From: Candidatus Polarisedimenticolaceae bacterium
GTDB lineage: Bacteria; Acidobacteriota; Polarisedimenticolia; Polarisedimenticolales; DASRJG01
Direction: 5' to 3'
Length of the DNA stretch: 46,844 bases
NCBI GenBank assembly: GCA_036376135.1
Contig: DASVAW010000054.1
Location: 1 to 46,844, forward strand
Part shown: positions 32,139 to 40,377 of the stretch, one piece after another
Position numbering within the stretch: position 1 is the first letter of the stretch
Layout of the letters: every line of letters begins with the position of its first letter
Translations under genes and position numbers: made by a program
Notes under the pieces: model-generated
Seen by the model: only the letters and a program-made list of their open reading frames with translations
Database searches by the model: none
What the model was told of the DNA's origin: nothing

Positions 32139-33155
32139 ATGACGGAGGACAAGCTCTCCCAAGCGGTCGGACGGGCCCTGGAGGCCCGTCGCCTCGTCCT
32201 CGAGGGGTCGAGGGACGCCGCGGTGCGGCTGTTCGACGGTTTCCGCGAGGGCTGGCCCGGCCTCGTCGTCGATCTGTACGCACGGACGCTGGTCCTGTAC
32301 GACCGCGATGCGTCCGAGGAACGGGCCGGCCGCGTGGCGGCGCTCGTCGCATCCCGGGTTCCCGGCGTGAGGGCGGCGATCCGCAAGGCCCGCCACGGCC
32401 GGGACCCCGCGGAGCGGAACGGGCTCCCGATCCCCGGGTTCGATGGGGCCCCCGACCGCGAGGTCGTCGAGCACGGCGTCCGGTACGCGATCGAGCTGAC
32501 CCTCAACCGGGACGCGAGCTTCTACCTCGACACCCGCGAGCTGCGCCGGCTGCTGAAGGCGGAACTCGCCGGGGCGCGGGTGCTCAACGCCTTCGCCTAC
32601 ACCGGAAGCCTCGGGGTCGCCGCGCGCGCCGCTCCCGCCGCCGAGGTGATCCACCTCGACCGCACGCGCCGCTTTCTCGAGGTGGCGCGGGCGTCGTACG
32701 CCCTGAACGGCTTCGAGGTCCGCCGGCGCGATTTCCGGGCGCGCGACTTCTTCGTGGAGGCCGCCTCGCTCCGGCGCGAAGGGGCGCTGTTCGACGCCGT
32801 GATCGTCGACCCGCCGTTCTTCTCGACCGACGCGCGCGGGACCGTCGATCTCGAGCGGGGGATGGAGCGGCTGCTCAACAAGGTCCGGCCGCTCGTCGCC
32901 GACGGCGGCCGGATCTTCGCGGTGAACAACGGCCTGTTCGTCCCCGGCGCCGCGTACCTCGCCGCCCTCGAGGGAATCGGGCGCGACGGGTACGTGACCC
33001 TCGAGTCGATCGTGCCGGTTCCCGACGACGTCCTCGGCCCCGCGCGGTCCGGCCCGGTCCCGTACCCCGCCGATCCCGCGCCCTTCGCGCACCCGACGAA
33101 GATCGCGGTCCTCCGCGTCCGGCGGAAGGACGCGCGGGGGGCGGGACGGACGTAG
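32139..33155 (+). CDS. RlmI-like SAM-dependent rRNA methyltransferase (no PUA domain)
   Basis: The 338-residue protein matches the RlmI/YccW family of 23S rRNA cytosine-5 methyltransferases in its second and third domains: FREGWPGLVVDLYA, LTLNRDASFYLDTRELRRLL, the SAM motif VLNAFAYTGSLGVAA, IHLDRTRR and the catalytic VDPPFFS. The usual N-terminal PUA domain is absent, which accounts for the shorter length, so the RNA target may differ. There is no cysteine in the DPPFF motif position used by RlmI-type enzymes as far as I can see. It is divergent from ppk1. Confidence 0.82.
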   Translation: MTEDKLSQAVGRALEARRLVLEGSRDAAVRLFDGFREGWPGLVVDLYARTLVLYDRDASEERAGRVAALVASRVPGVRAAIRKARHGRDPAERNGLPIPGFDGAPDREVVEHGVRYAIELTLNRDASFYLDTRELRRLLKAELAGARVLNAFAYTGSLGVAARAAPAAEVIHLDRTRRFLEVARASYALNGFEVRRRDFRARDFFVEAASLRREGALFDAVIVDPPFFSTDARGTVDLERGMERLLNKVRPLVADGGRIFAVNNGLFVPGAAYLAALEGIGRDGYVTLESIVPVPDDVLGPARSGPVPYPADPAPFAHPTKIAVLRVRRKDARGAGRT

Positions 33156-33248
33156 ACTCCGGCCCCGGGGTCGCGTTCCCGGCGGGCAAGGCGATGCTCG
33201 ATCGGGCGGCGAGGTCGGGCCCTCCCAATCCAATCCGGCGAAACGCGG

Positions 33249-33256
33249 TATATAAC
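33249..33256 (+). promoter_or_regulatory. -10-like box TATATAAC upstream of the spermidine-synthase-like gene
   Basis: CGCGG precedes TATATAAC, 21 bases before the GTG start. The surrounding 122-base gap after the methyltransferase is locally AT-richer. No -35 match is found. Confidence 0.45.
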
Positions 33257-33277
33257 AAGGCTCTCGAGGAGCCCCCC

Positions 33278-35644
33278 GTGAGTCGTTCCCGATCTTCCGC
33301 GGCGTCCGCCGCCCGCGATGCCGCACCCGCCCGCGCCGCGCGCGTGGACGGAGTGACCCTCCTCTACGGGGCCGGGATCCTCTTCGGCGCCATGCTGCTG
33401 TTCCTCGTCCAGCCGATGGCGGCGAAGATGCTCCTCCCTTCGCTCGGGGGTAGCCCCGCCGTGTGGAACACGGCAATGGTCTTCTTCCAGGTCGCGTTGC
33501 TCGCGGGGTACGCCTACGCGCACCTGCTCGCGCGGCGGCTCTCGTGGGGCACCCAGGTCGCGGTGCACGCCGTCGTCCTCCTCGCGCCGCTCGCCTTCCT
33601 CCCCATGCGGATCGGCCAGACTCCCCCCGCGGACGGCGCCTCGCCGGCGTTCTGGGTGCTCGGGGCGCTGACGCTCTCGATCGGCGCCCCGTTCGTGGTG
33701 GTGTCGACGACCGGCCCGCTCCTCCAGCGCTGGTACGCGGCGAGCGGATCGGCCCGCTCTGAGGATCCGTATTTCCTGTACGCGGCGAGCAATCTCGGGA
33801 GTCTCGGGTCGCTTCTCGCGTATCCGCTGTTCCTCGAGCCTCGCCTGGCGGTCGCGACCGGCGGCTGGGCGAGCCAGACCGGGCTGTGGGCGATCGGCTA
33901 CGTCGTCTACGTCGTCCTGGTGGGGGCGTGCGGCGCGGTGTTGTGGCGGGCGCGCCGCGGCGAAGCGCCGGCGGTCCCCGCGCCCGTCGCGGGGGTCACG
34001 GCCCGGGAGGACCTCAAGACGAGGGCGACGTGGGTCGGGCTCGCGTTCATCCCCTCGAGCCTCATGCTCGGGACGACCCTCACGCTCTCCACCGACGTCG
34101 CCGCGGTGCCGCTGCTGTGGGTGCTGCCCCTTGCCGTCTACCTCGCGACGTTCGTCGTCGCGTTCTCGTCGTGGGGCCCCGCGGCCACGCAGGCGTCGCG
34201 GTGGGCGCTCCCGCCGCTCGTGCTCGTGCTCGTCTGGACGATGTGGACCACGGCCCGCCCCGATCCGACCGTCGGGGTCCCGCTGTTCCTCGGGGTGCTC
34301 GCGGCCGCCGGGCTCGCCGTCCACGGTCGCCTGGCCGCGATGCGGCCGCCGGTCGAGCGGCTCACGGGGTATTACCTGTGGATCTCGGTCGGCGGCGCGC
34401 TCGGCGGGATCTTCTGCGCCCTGGTGGCGCCGATGATCTTCACCTCGGTCGTCGAGTACCCGATCGCCCTGGGGGCCGCCTGCCTCGCGCTTCCCGGCGC
34501 CGCGGCGCGCGGGCGCGGCGTCGAGCGCCGCGCCCGCGTGATCGACCTCGTGGCTCCGGCGCTCCTCGCGATCGCGCTGGCGTTCGCGATCCTGCCGTTC
34601 CTGAAGGAGATCACCGGGGACCTGGTCTCGCACATGCGCAACGTGGCCCTGTTCGCGATCCTCGCGGCGGCGGCGTTCGTGCTGCGCCCGGTGCGGTTCG
34701 GGCTCGCCGTGTTCGTGTTGGTCTTCATCGGGCAGACCTGGCGCACGAGCGTGGGCGACATCGAATATTCGGCCCGGACGTTCTTCGGCGTGATGCGCAT
34801 CACGAAGGTGAACGGCATCGACTTCGAGGTGAAGAGCGGACCCGAGGCGGGACTCAAGGCGAACATCCCGTTCCACACGCTCTACCACGGCACGACGCTG
34901 CACGGCGCACAGCTCATGCACCCGCAGCTGCGTTACCGCGCGACGACCTACTTCCACGTCAAGGGGCCGCTCGGGCACGTGTTCCGCACGTACCGCCGGC
35001 AGTCCATCCTCGACGAGGTCGTGGTGGTGGGCCTTGGAGTCGGCTCGATCGGGGCGTACGCCGAGCGCGGCCAGCGCTTCCGGTTCTACGACATCGACCC
35101 GGAAGTGATCACGATCGCGCGGAACCCCGAGTGGTTCACCTACCTGCGCGACGCGGAGGCGCGCGGCGCGAAGATCGAGACGGCCGCGGGGGACGGTCGC
35201 AAGCTCCTCGAGCGGGAGCCCGACGGCAGCATCGGCCTGTTGATCATGGACGCCTTCAGCTCCGACGCTCCGCCGCTGCATCTCATGACGCGGGAGGCGA
35301 TGGACGTCTACTTCCGCAAGCTCCGCCCGGACGGCGTGCTCGCGGTGAACGTCAGCGTGGAGCACTTCGACTTCGTGCCCGTCCTGGCGGAGATCGCGGC
35401 GGCGACCGGGCGCACCGGGCTGTTCTGGTTCGACCTCGCCCAGCTCTCCGAGCAGGACCGCGTGGACGGAAGGTCCTCCGCGCGCTGGGTCGTGCTGGCC
35501 GAAAAGCCGGCGGTGCTCACCCCCCTGATGCTCGGCGGCGGCGGCTGGCAGCCCCTCGAGGGGTTCCGCGAGCCCGCGCGTTCGCGCGAGCTTCTCTGGA
35601 CCGACGACTTCGCCAGCCCGCTCTCGATCCTCCGCCGCGGGTAG
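33278..35644 (+). CDS. Membrane-fused spermidine-synthase-like protein
   Basis: The 788-residue protein starts at GTG 33278 after GAGGAG. Its first 480 residues form about ten to twelve membrane segments (ILFGAMLLFLVQPMAAKMLL, VWNTAMVFFQVALLAGYAYA, and others). The last 250 residues are a spermidine-synthase-type aminopropyltransferase fold with VVVVGLGVGSIGAYAERG (dcSAM/SAM site), FYDIDPEVITIA and LLIMDAFSSDAPPLHLMTRE. Such fused proteins are common in many phyla but their product and the use of the membrane part are not known. No SAM decarboxylase gene is nearby, so polyamine synthesis is unproven. Confidence 0.82.
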   Translation: MSRSRSSAASAARDAAPARAARVDGVTLLYGAGILFGAMLLFLVQPMAAKMLLPSLGGSPAVWNTAMVFFQVALLAGYAYAHLLARRLSWGTQVAVHAVVLLAPLAFLPMRIGQTPPADGASPAFWVLGALTLSIGAPFVVVSTTGPLLQRWYAASGSARSEDPYFLYAASNLGSLGSLLAYPLFLEPRLAVATGGWASQTGLWAIGYVVYVVLVGACGAVLWRARRGEAPAVPAPVAGVTAREDLKTRATWVGLAFIPSSLMLGTTLTLSTDVAAVPLLWVLPLAVYLATFVVAFSSWGPAATQASRWALPPLVLVLVWTMWTTARPDPTVGVPLFLGVLAAAGLAVHGRLAAMRPPVERLTGYYLWISVGGALGGIFCALVAPMIFTSVVEYPIALGAACLALPGAAARGRGVERRARVIDLVAPALLAIALAFAILPFLKEITGDLVSHMRNVALFAILAAAAFVLRPVRFGLAVFVLVFIGQTWRTSVGDIEYSARTFFGVMRITKVNGIDFEVKSGPEAGLKANIPFHTLYHGTTLHGAQLMHPQLRYRATTYFHVKGPLGHVFRTYRRQSILDEVVVVGLGVGSIGAYAERGQRFRFYDIDPEVITIARNPEWFTYLRDAEARGAKIETAAGDGRKLLEREPDGSIGLLIMDAFSSDAPPLHLMTREAMDVYFRKLRPDGVLAVNVSVEHFDFVPVLAEIAAATGRTGLFWFDLAQLSEQDRVDGRSSARWVVLAEKPAVLTPLMLGGGGWQPLEGFREPARSRELLWTDDFASPLSILRRG

Positions 35645-35670
35645 GAAACCGGGACCGTCGCCCGCGTCCG

Positions 35671-37620
35671 CTAGTCGGCGAGGGTGCTCAGGTCGCCGGG
35701 ATCCTCGCCGAGGGCCTTGGCCTTGAGGTACCGCCGGACGATCTTCCCCGAGCGGGTCTTGGGAAGCGCTTGGATGACCTCGATCTCGCTCGGTTGCGCG
35801 ATCGGCCCGAGATCCTCGCGCACGTGGTCCTTGATCGAGGCGCGGACGCCGGTCCCGAGCTTCACGCCGGGGCGGAGCACGACGTACGCCTTGATCCGTT
35901 CTCCCTTGAGCTCGTCGGGCAGACCGATGACCGCGCTTTCCGCGACCGCGGGATGCCGGAGCAGCGACGACTCCACGTCGGCGGTCGAGATGCGGTGCCC
36001 TGCGACGTTCATGACGTCGTCGGCGCGGCCCAGCACCGCGAAGTAGCCGTCCGCGTCGCGCACCGCGACGTCCCCCGCGCTGTAGCAGCCGGGGATCTGC
36101 TTCCAGTACTCCGCGTAGCGGTCGGGGTCGTTCCAGACCGTGCGCATCATGTAAGGGAGCGGGTCGCGGATCACGAGCAGGCCGCCGCTTCCCGCGGGCA
36201 CGGGGGCGCCCTCTTTCGAGACGACCTCGGCCCGCACCCCGGGCATCGCCTTGCCGACCTTCCCCAGGCGCGCCTCGTAGGTGGGGAGCGTCCCCAGCAC
36301 CGGTCCGGCGATCTCGGTCTGCCACCAGTTGTCGACGACCATGCCCCCCGACTGCGACACGAGGTGCTTCTGCGCCCAGCGGTGCGCCTCGGGGTTCAGC
36401 GGCTCCCCCGCGCAGGCGATCAGCCGCAGGCGCGAGAGGTCGAACTTCGCGGGGACGTCGCCGCCGTGGCTCATCCACATGCGCAGCGCCGTGGGGGCGG
36501 TGAACATCACGTTCACGCCGAACCGCTCGACCAGCTCCCAGGTCACCTCGGGGGTGGGGTAGTCGGGGACGCCCTCGCGGCAGAGGATCGTCGCGCCGAC
36601 GGACAGCGGCCCGTAGACGATGAAGGAGTGGCCGACGATCCAGCCGATGTCCGAGGTGCTCCAGTAGATGTCGCGCTCGCCGATCTGGTAGAAGGCCCGG
36701 CTGAGGTAGGTCACCCCGACCATGTATCCGCCGGTGGCGTGCACGACCCCTTTGGGCTTCCCGGTCGTCCCCGACGTGTAGAGGATGAACAGCGGGTGCT
36801 CGGCGTCCACCATCGCCGGCTCGCAATGGATCGCGCGCGGCTGCTGCACGTCGTAGTAATCGTGTTCGCGCTCGCTGTCGAACTTGAACGGCGGGTCGCC
36901 GGGGCGCGAGCCGCGGCGGTGCACGATGACGTGCTCGACGTCGATCAGGTCGCGGACGGCGTCGTCCACGATCCGTTTCAGGTCGATCGCCTTCCCGCGG
37001 CGGTAGGTGTAGTCGGAGCAGACGACGACCTTCGCCCCCGCGTCGACGATGCGGGAGCGAAGCGCCTCCTTCCCCATTCCGGCGTAGACGACCGAGTGGA
37101 TCGCGCCGATGCGCGCGCACGCGAGCATCGTGACGATCCCCTCGGGCACGAGCGGCATGTAGACGATCACGCGATCGCCCATGCCGACGCCGAGATCCTT
37201 GAGGGCGTTCGCGAAGCGGTTCACCTCACGGTAGAGCCGGGCGTAGGTGTAGGCGTGCTCCTCCCCGTTCTCACCGACCCAGAGGATCGCCGCCTTGTTG
37301 CGGCGCTCGCTGTGCGCGTGCCGGTCGATGCAGTTGACGGTCGCGTTGAGCTTGCCGCCGACGAACCATTCGTGTTTCGGCGCGTCCCAGCGCAGCACTT
37401 CCTTCCACGGCTCGGCCCACTCCAGCAGGGCCGCCTTCCGCGCCCAGAAGACGCGAAGGTCCCCCGCGGCGAGCGCGCGCTCGGCGTCGTAGTCGATCGC
37501 CGCGCCCTTCAGGAGGGACTCCGGAGGCTGGATCGTCTCGCCGCCTTTCGCGAGGGCGTCGATCGTCGCGCGCTGGGAGCCGGTGAGGTCGAGCCGGACG
37601 TCGTCTTGCGTTTCGGCCAT
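35671..37620 (-). CDS. acsA: Acetyl-CoA synthetase (AMP-forming)
   Basis: The 649-residue enzyme activates acetate to acetyl-CoA through acetyl-AMP. It shows the adenylate-forming motif YTSGTTGKPKG, WSTSDIGWIVGHSFIVYGPL, DNWWQTEIAGP, GRADDVMNVAGHRIST, and the C-terminal PKTRSGKIVRR whose lysine is the usual acetylation-controlled residue. Length matches Acs. The ATG at 37620 lies just after GAGGAGGG. It converges with the spermidine-synthase-like gene (26 bases between). A long AT-richer gap lies upstream. Confidence 0.96.
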   Translation of the reverse strand: MAETQDDVRLDLTGSQRATIDALAKGGETIQPPESLLKGAAIDYDAERALAAGDLRVFWARKAALLEWAEPWKEVLRWDAPKHEWFVGGKLNATVNCIDRHAHSERRNKAAILWVGENGEEHAYTYARLYREVNRFANALKDLGVGMGDRVIVYMPLVPEGIVTMLACARIGAIHSVVYAGMGKEALRSRIVDAGAKVVVCSDYTYRRGKAIDLKRIVDDAVRDLIDVEHVIVHRRGSRPGDPPFKFDSEREHDYYDVQQPRAIHCEPAMVDAEHPLFILYTSGTTGKPKGVVHATGGYMVGVTYLSRAFYQIGERDIYWSTSDIGWIVGHSFIVYGPLSVGATILCREGVPDYPTPEVTWELVERFGVNVMFTAPTALRMWMSHGGDVPAKFDLSRLRLIACAGEPLNPEAHRWAQKHLVSQSGGMVVDNWWQTEIAGPVLGTLPTYEARLGKVGKAMPGVRAEVVSKEGAPVPAGSGGLLVIRDPLPYMMRTVWNDPDRYAEYWKQIPGCYSAGDVAVRDADGYFAVLGRADDVMNVAGHRISTADVESSLLRHPAVAESAVIGLPDELKGERIKAYVVLRPGVKLGTGVRASIKDHVREDLGPIAQPSEIEVIQALPKTRSGKIVRRYLKAKALGEDPGDLSTLAD

Positions 37621-37792
37621 GGCGGGCCCTCCTCGAGACGGCGGGGGGCCGCGAGTCTGCACCAGAACCGCGCGCGCGGGATTAACGCGAGTCAAGTCCC
37701 CCTGCTCGGCGCCACGCCTCGCGCCGCTCCCGCGCGGCGGCCAGCGTGGGGCGTCCGCGACGGTCCATCGAGCGAATAAAAGACGAAATACG

Positions 37793-37828
37793 GCCAATTC
37801 GGCGCATAAAGGCTGCCCAATCGGCGCA
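37793..37828. repeat. Two direct copies of CCAAT(T)CGGCGCA
   Basis: CCAATTCGGCGCA at 37793-37805 recurs as CCAATCGGCGCA at 37817-37828, 24 bases apart (about two helix turns). Such spacing fits a dimeric regulator site serving acsA or the OmpW-like gene. Confidence 0.4.
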
Positions 37829-37957
37829 GGAAACAAGAGCCTAGGCTTGGGGCTGGATTCGAAAAAACCCATTTATTTCAACACATGCTACGTACTTCCC
37901 CCCACGGCCCAGAACTTGCCCTATTGCTACGCTCGTCCCGAACGAAACCTGCCGGCA

Positions 37958-38003
37958 TCTTGAGTGTTCCGGTAGGGGAAGAACACAAGACCCGCAAGAC
38001 GGG
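37958..38003 (+). promoter_or_regulatory. Two adjacent leader hairpins before the OmpW-like gene
   Basis: TCTTG-AG-TGTTC (37958-37969) pairs with GAACA-CAAGA (37981-37990) with a two-base bulge and an 11-base loop. Immediately next, CCCG-CAAGA-CGGG (37991-38003) forms a short hairpin. The ribosome site follows about 10 bases later. They may stabilise the mRNA or control translation; no known riboswitch consensus was recognised. Confidence 0.4.
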
Positions 38004-38027
38004 CGATTCGAGAAGGAGAGACCCCCC

Positions 38028-38609
38028 ATGAAGAAGACGATCCTGGCGATGGTGGCGGCGGCGGCAGTGGCCGTCCCGGCGACGGCCGCCGACGAGACCC
38101 TGATCTTCCGCGGCAACGTCGCGTTCATCACGCCGACTGCCGACTCGACGATCGACGACATCAAGTTCGAAGCCGACTCGGCGGTCGGGCTGGACGCGTC
38201 CTTCGAATACAAGTTCGCGAAGGCGTGGGGCGTCGAGGCAGCCGTCCTTTACGCCAAGCACGACGTCAAGGCCGACGGCTCCAAGTTCGCCGAAATCGAT
38301 CAGACCCCCCTCCTCATCAGCGCCAACTACCACTTCCCCACCGCCGGGAACGCCGACTGGTACGTCGGACCGACCGTCGGCTACACCTTCTGGGGCGACG
38401 TCGACGTCGATAACCCCGCCGCCGTGGACCCGAGCACCGACGGGGAGTTCACCTACGGCGTGAACGCCGGTGTGGACGTCCCGATCAAGGGCAGCTGGGC
38501 CTTCACCGGAGGTCTGCGCTACCTCTTCAGCAAGGCCAACGGCGACGGCGTCGGCGACGTCGACGTGAACCCGCTGGTCCTGCGCGCGGGCGTCGCCTAC
38601 CGCTTCTAA
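38028..38609 (+). CDS. Small OmpW-like outer membrane beta-barrel protein
   Basis: The 193-residue product has a signal peptide (MKKTILAMVAAAAVAVPATA) and strands of an eight-stranded barrel, ending in VLRAGVAYRF with the terminal aromatic needed for outer-membrane insertion. Segments RGNVAFITPTADS, AWGVEAAVLYAKHD and TPLLISANYHFP parallel the OmpW-like protein at 15059 (RGRVINVAPTDES, WGLEVIAAMPSHD), so the two are probably paralogues. AGGAGAG lies 7 bases before the ATG. The long structured leader and the strong terminator suggest a highly expressed single gene. Confidence 0.85.
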   Translation: MKKTILAMVAAAAVAVPATAADETLIFRGNVAFITPTADSTIDDIKFEADSAVGLDASFEYKFAKAWGVEAAVLYAKHDVKADGSKFAEIDQTPLLISANYHFPTAGNADWYVGPTVGYTFWGDVDVDNPAAVDPSTDGEFTYGVNAGVDVPIKGSWAFTGGLRYLFSKANGDGVGDVDVNPLVLRAGVAYRF

Positions 38610-38630
38610 GGTCCGCCGTCCCGAACCGAC

Positions 38631-38665
38631 CGAAGGGCCCGCTCCGGCGGGCCCTTCGTGTTTTT
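38631..38665 (+). terminator. Intrinsic terminator after the small OmpW-like gene
   Basis: A perfect 12-bp stem (CGAAGGGCCCGC at 38631-38642 with GCGGGCCCTTCG at 38647-38658) with loop TCCG is followed by TGTTTTT. Confidence 0.92.
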
Positions 38666-38677
38666 GCCCGCGATTCA

Positions 38678-38706
38678 TGGAAAAAACCCCACTCGTCGGA
38701 TAGAGT
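38678..38706 (+). promoter_or_regulatory. Possible promoter of the OmpA-like gene
   Basis: TGGAAA (38678-38683), a 17-base spacer and TAGAGT (38701-38706) give a fair sigma-70-like match just after the terminator. The leader to the ATG is about 80 bases and contains CCCGCC and GGCGGG that could pair (38739-38761). Confidence 0.35.
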
Positions 38707-38792
38707 TCGCGCTCGGACTGAATCCGGGGCCGAGCAGCCCCGCCGTCCGTCCTGAGGCGGGCGTGGTCGCACCGAAAGTGGAGGGAACAGCG

Positions 38793-40196
38793 ATGCGGTT
38801 GAATCTGCGGAAGGCCGCCCTTGCCGCCGTGGCGGGGCTCGTCGCGTGTGCGCCGGCGCTCGCGGCGGACACGGGTCCGGAAACCGATCTGAGCCTGCTG
38901 CTCGGCGCGGGGGTCGGCGACAACAAGCTCGTCGGAGACGACAACGACTCCGACTTGCGCCCGCTGCTCGGGCTTCGATTGGGTCACGGCATCAGTGACT
39001 CGCTCGGAGCCTTCGCCGATCTCACGGCGCTCAAGTACAACGGCGACGATGCGCTCTTCGGCGACGTCACCGAGGTCGCCGGTCGTGCCGGCATCCAGTG
39101 GTTCATGTTCGGCCAGAAGTGGCGGACGTTCCTCTCGCCCGGCCTCGGTTTCGCGGTGTTCAACCCCTCCGGCTCGGGGAACGCATTGCGCCCGTTCGCG
39201 TCCCTGGGCTTCGGCCAGCGCCGCGCTTACGGCGACAACGGCGTGTTCTCCTGGGAGCTGCGTGCCGACCAGACCTTCTGGGACTCGGGACTCAACGAGG
39301 AGAACTTCCTCAACTACAAGGCCCTCGTCGGCCTCGGCTGGGGCGTGGGTGGTCCGCCGAAGGACACCGACGGCGACGGCGTTCCCGACAAGAAGGACAA
39401 GTGCCCCGACACGCCGCGCGGCGCGATCGTGGACGAAAAGGGCTGCCCGAAGGATTCGGACGGGGACGGCGTCCTCGACGGACTCGACCAGTGCCCGGGC
39501 ACCCCGGCCGGCGTTCCGGTCGACGAGAAGGGCTGCACCAAGGACACCGACGGCGACGGCGTGCACGACGGCATCGACAAGTGCCCGAACACGCCCAAGG
39601 GCGCCAAGGTCGACGCCAACGGCTGCCCGATGGACACCGACGGCGACGGCGTCTACGACGGCATCGACCAGTGCCCCGGCACCACCAAGGGCTGCAAGGT
39701 CGACGCGAAGGGCTGCCCGATCGACAGCGATCGCGACGGCGTGTGCGACGGTCTCGACCAGTGTCCCGGCACCGAGGCCGGCCTGAAGGTCGACGAGAAG
39801 GGTTGCCCGCCGCCTCCGGCGCCGAAGGTTGCGCCGATCTTCACCCCCGAGCAGCGCGAGTTCATTCTCGAGGGGATCACCTTCGCGAACGACAGCGCCA
39901 CGATCACCACCGAGTCGACCTTCGTCCTCGACAAGGTCGTCCTCGCGCTGCAGGCCTATCCCGAGGCGACGTTCGAGATCCGTGGCCACACGGACTCGAA
40001 GGGCTCGGACGCCTACAACCTCAAGCTCTCCGATCGTCGCGCGAAGGCCGTGCAGGACTACTTCCTGTCGAAGGGGATCGCGGCTTCCCGGATGACGGCG
40101 AAGGGCTACGGCGAGAAGGAACCGATCGCCGACAACAAGACCGAAGAGGGCCGGGCGAAGAACCGCCGCGTCGCCCTGCGTCGCACGGACCAGTAG
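38793..40196 (+). CDS. OmpA/OprF-like protein with calcium-type repeats
   Basis: The 467-residue product begins with a signal peptide (MRLNLRKAALAAVAGLVACA...LAA). Residues 25-185 form a small outer-membrane barrel. Residues about 190-345 hold five thrombospondin-3-like repeats of the form DTDGDGVxDxxDxCPxTPxGxxVDxxGCP, likely calcium-binding. The last 120 residues are an OmpA C-terminal domain that binds peptidoglycan: FEIRGHTDSKGSDAYNLKLS, DRRAKAVQDYFLSKGI, GYGEKEPIADNKT and NRRV. It tethers the outer membrane to the wall, as OprF does. The ATG at 38793 follows GGAGGG. It is closed by a strong terminator. Confidence 0.95.
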   Translation: MRLNLRKAALAAVAGLVACAPALAADTGPETDLSLLLGAGVGDNKLVGDDNDSDLRPLLGLRLGHGISDSLGAFADLTALKYNGDDALFGDVTEVAGRAGIQWFMFGQKWRTFLSPGLGFAVFNPSGSGNALRPFASLGFGQRRAYGDNGVFSWELRADQTFWDSGLNEENFLNYKALVGLGWGVGGPPKDTDGDGVPDKKDKCPDTPRGAIVDEKGCPKDSDGDGVLDGLDQCPGTPAGVPVDEKGCTKDTDGDGVHDGIDKCPNTPKGAKVDANGCPMDTDGDGVYDGIDQCPGTTKGCKVDAKGCPIDSDRDGVCDGLDQCPGTEAGLKVDEKGCPPPPAPKVAPIFTPEQREFILEGITFANDSATITTESTFVLDKVVLALQAYPEATFEIRGHTDSKGSDAYNLKLSDRRAKAVQDYFLSKGIAASRMTAKGYGEKEPIADNKTEEGRAKNRRVALRRTDQ

Positions 40197-40220
40197 GTCC
40201 GCTCACTCATCGACCGGAGG

Positions 40221-40251
40221 AAGCGGGGGCCGCGGGGCCCCCGCTTTTTTT
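40221..40251 (+). terminator. Intrinsic terminator after the OmpA-like gene
   Basis: AAGCGGGGGCC (40221-40231) pairs with GGCCCCCGCTT (40236-40246) around GCGG, followed by a run of seven T (40245-40251). Its last T is the first base of the palindromic element. Confidence 0.93.
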
Positions 40252-40377
40252 GGGGACAGCAACCTATTTCGCAACTGGGGACAGTCACCCGATCCCCCCA
40301 GCGCCGTAAAGGCGAGGTTTTCGGGGATGGGTGAATCGGGTGGCTGTCCCCAGTTGCGAAATAGGTTGCTGTCCCCA
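40251..40377. repeat. 127-bp palindromic REP/MITE-like element
   Basis: Left arm 40251-40293 starts TGGGGACAGCAACCTATTTC, and the right arm 40335-40377 is its inverse complement over 43 bases with a single mismatch. The 41-base centre contains CGCC-GTAAA-GGCG, so the whole folds into one long hairpin. Ends TGGGGACAG and CTGTCCCCA resemble the GGGGACAG...ATTT words seen near Y1/RAYT-type transposases in other bacteria. It codes for nothing. It is wedged between the T-run of the OmpA terminator and the stop codon of the TauE gene, with no base to spare on either side, and could also stop transcription from both sides. Confidence 0.8.

Larger units (their letters stand above)
37621..38027. other. 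407-base intergenic region between divergent acsA and OmpW-like gene
   Basis: This is one of the most AT-rich parts of the window. It must hold the promoters of both divergent genes. I see a direct repeat (37793-37828), an imperfect hairpin (37958-37990) and a small one right after it (37991-38003), then the ribosome site AGGAGAG before the plus-strand gene. No convincing -35/-10 pair could be fixed and no ORF here is supported. Confidence 0.5.

Noticed and set aside
32597-37120. A 1507-residue open frame on the minus strand across the methyltransferase, spermidine-synthase-like and acsA genes
   Set aside because: It crosses three recognised genes in other frames and has shadow composition (Arg/Asp/His-rich). 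No start signal or motif supports it.
33886-37779. A 1297-residue plus-strand frame
   Set aside because: It is out of frame with the spermidine-synthase-like gene and antisense to acsA, with no recognisable domain.
40251-40377. Palindromic element considered as a replication origin or attachment site
   Set aside because: There are no DnaA-type boxes, no integrase gene and no second attachment copy; the ends fit a REP/MITE-type repeat better.
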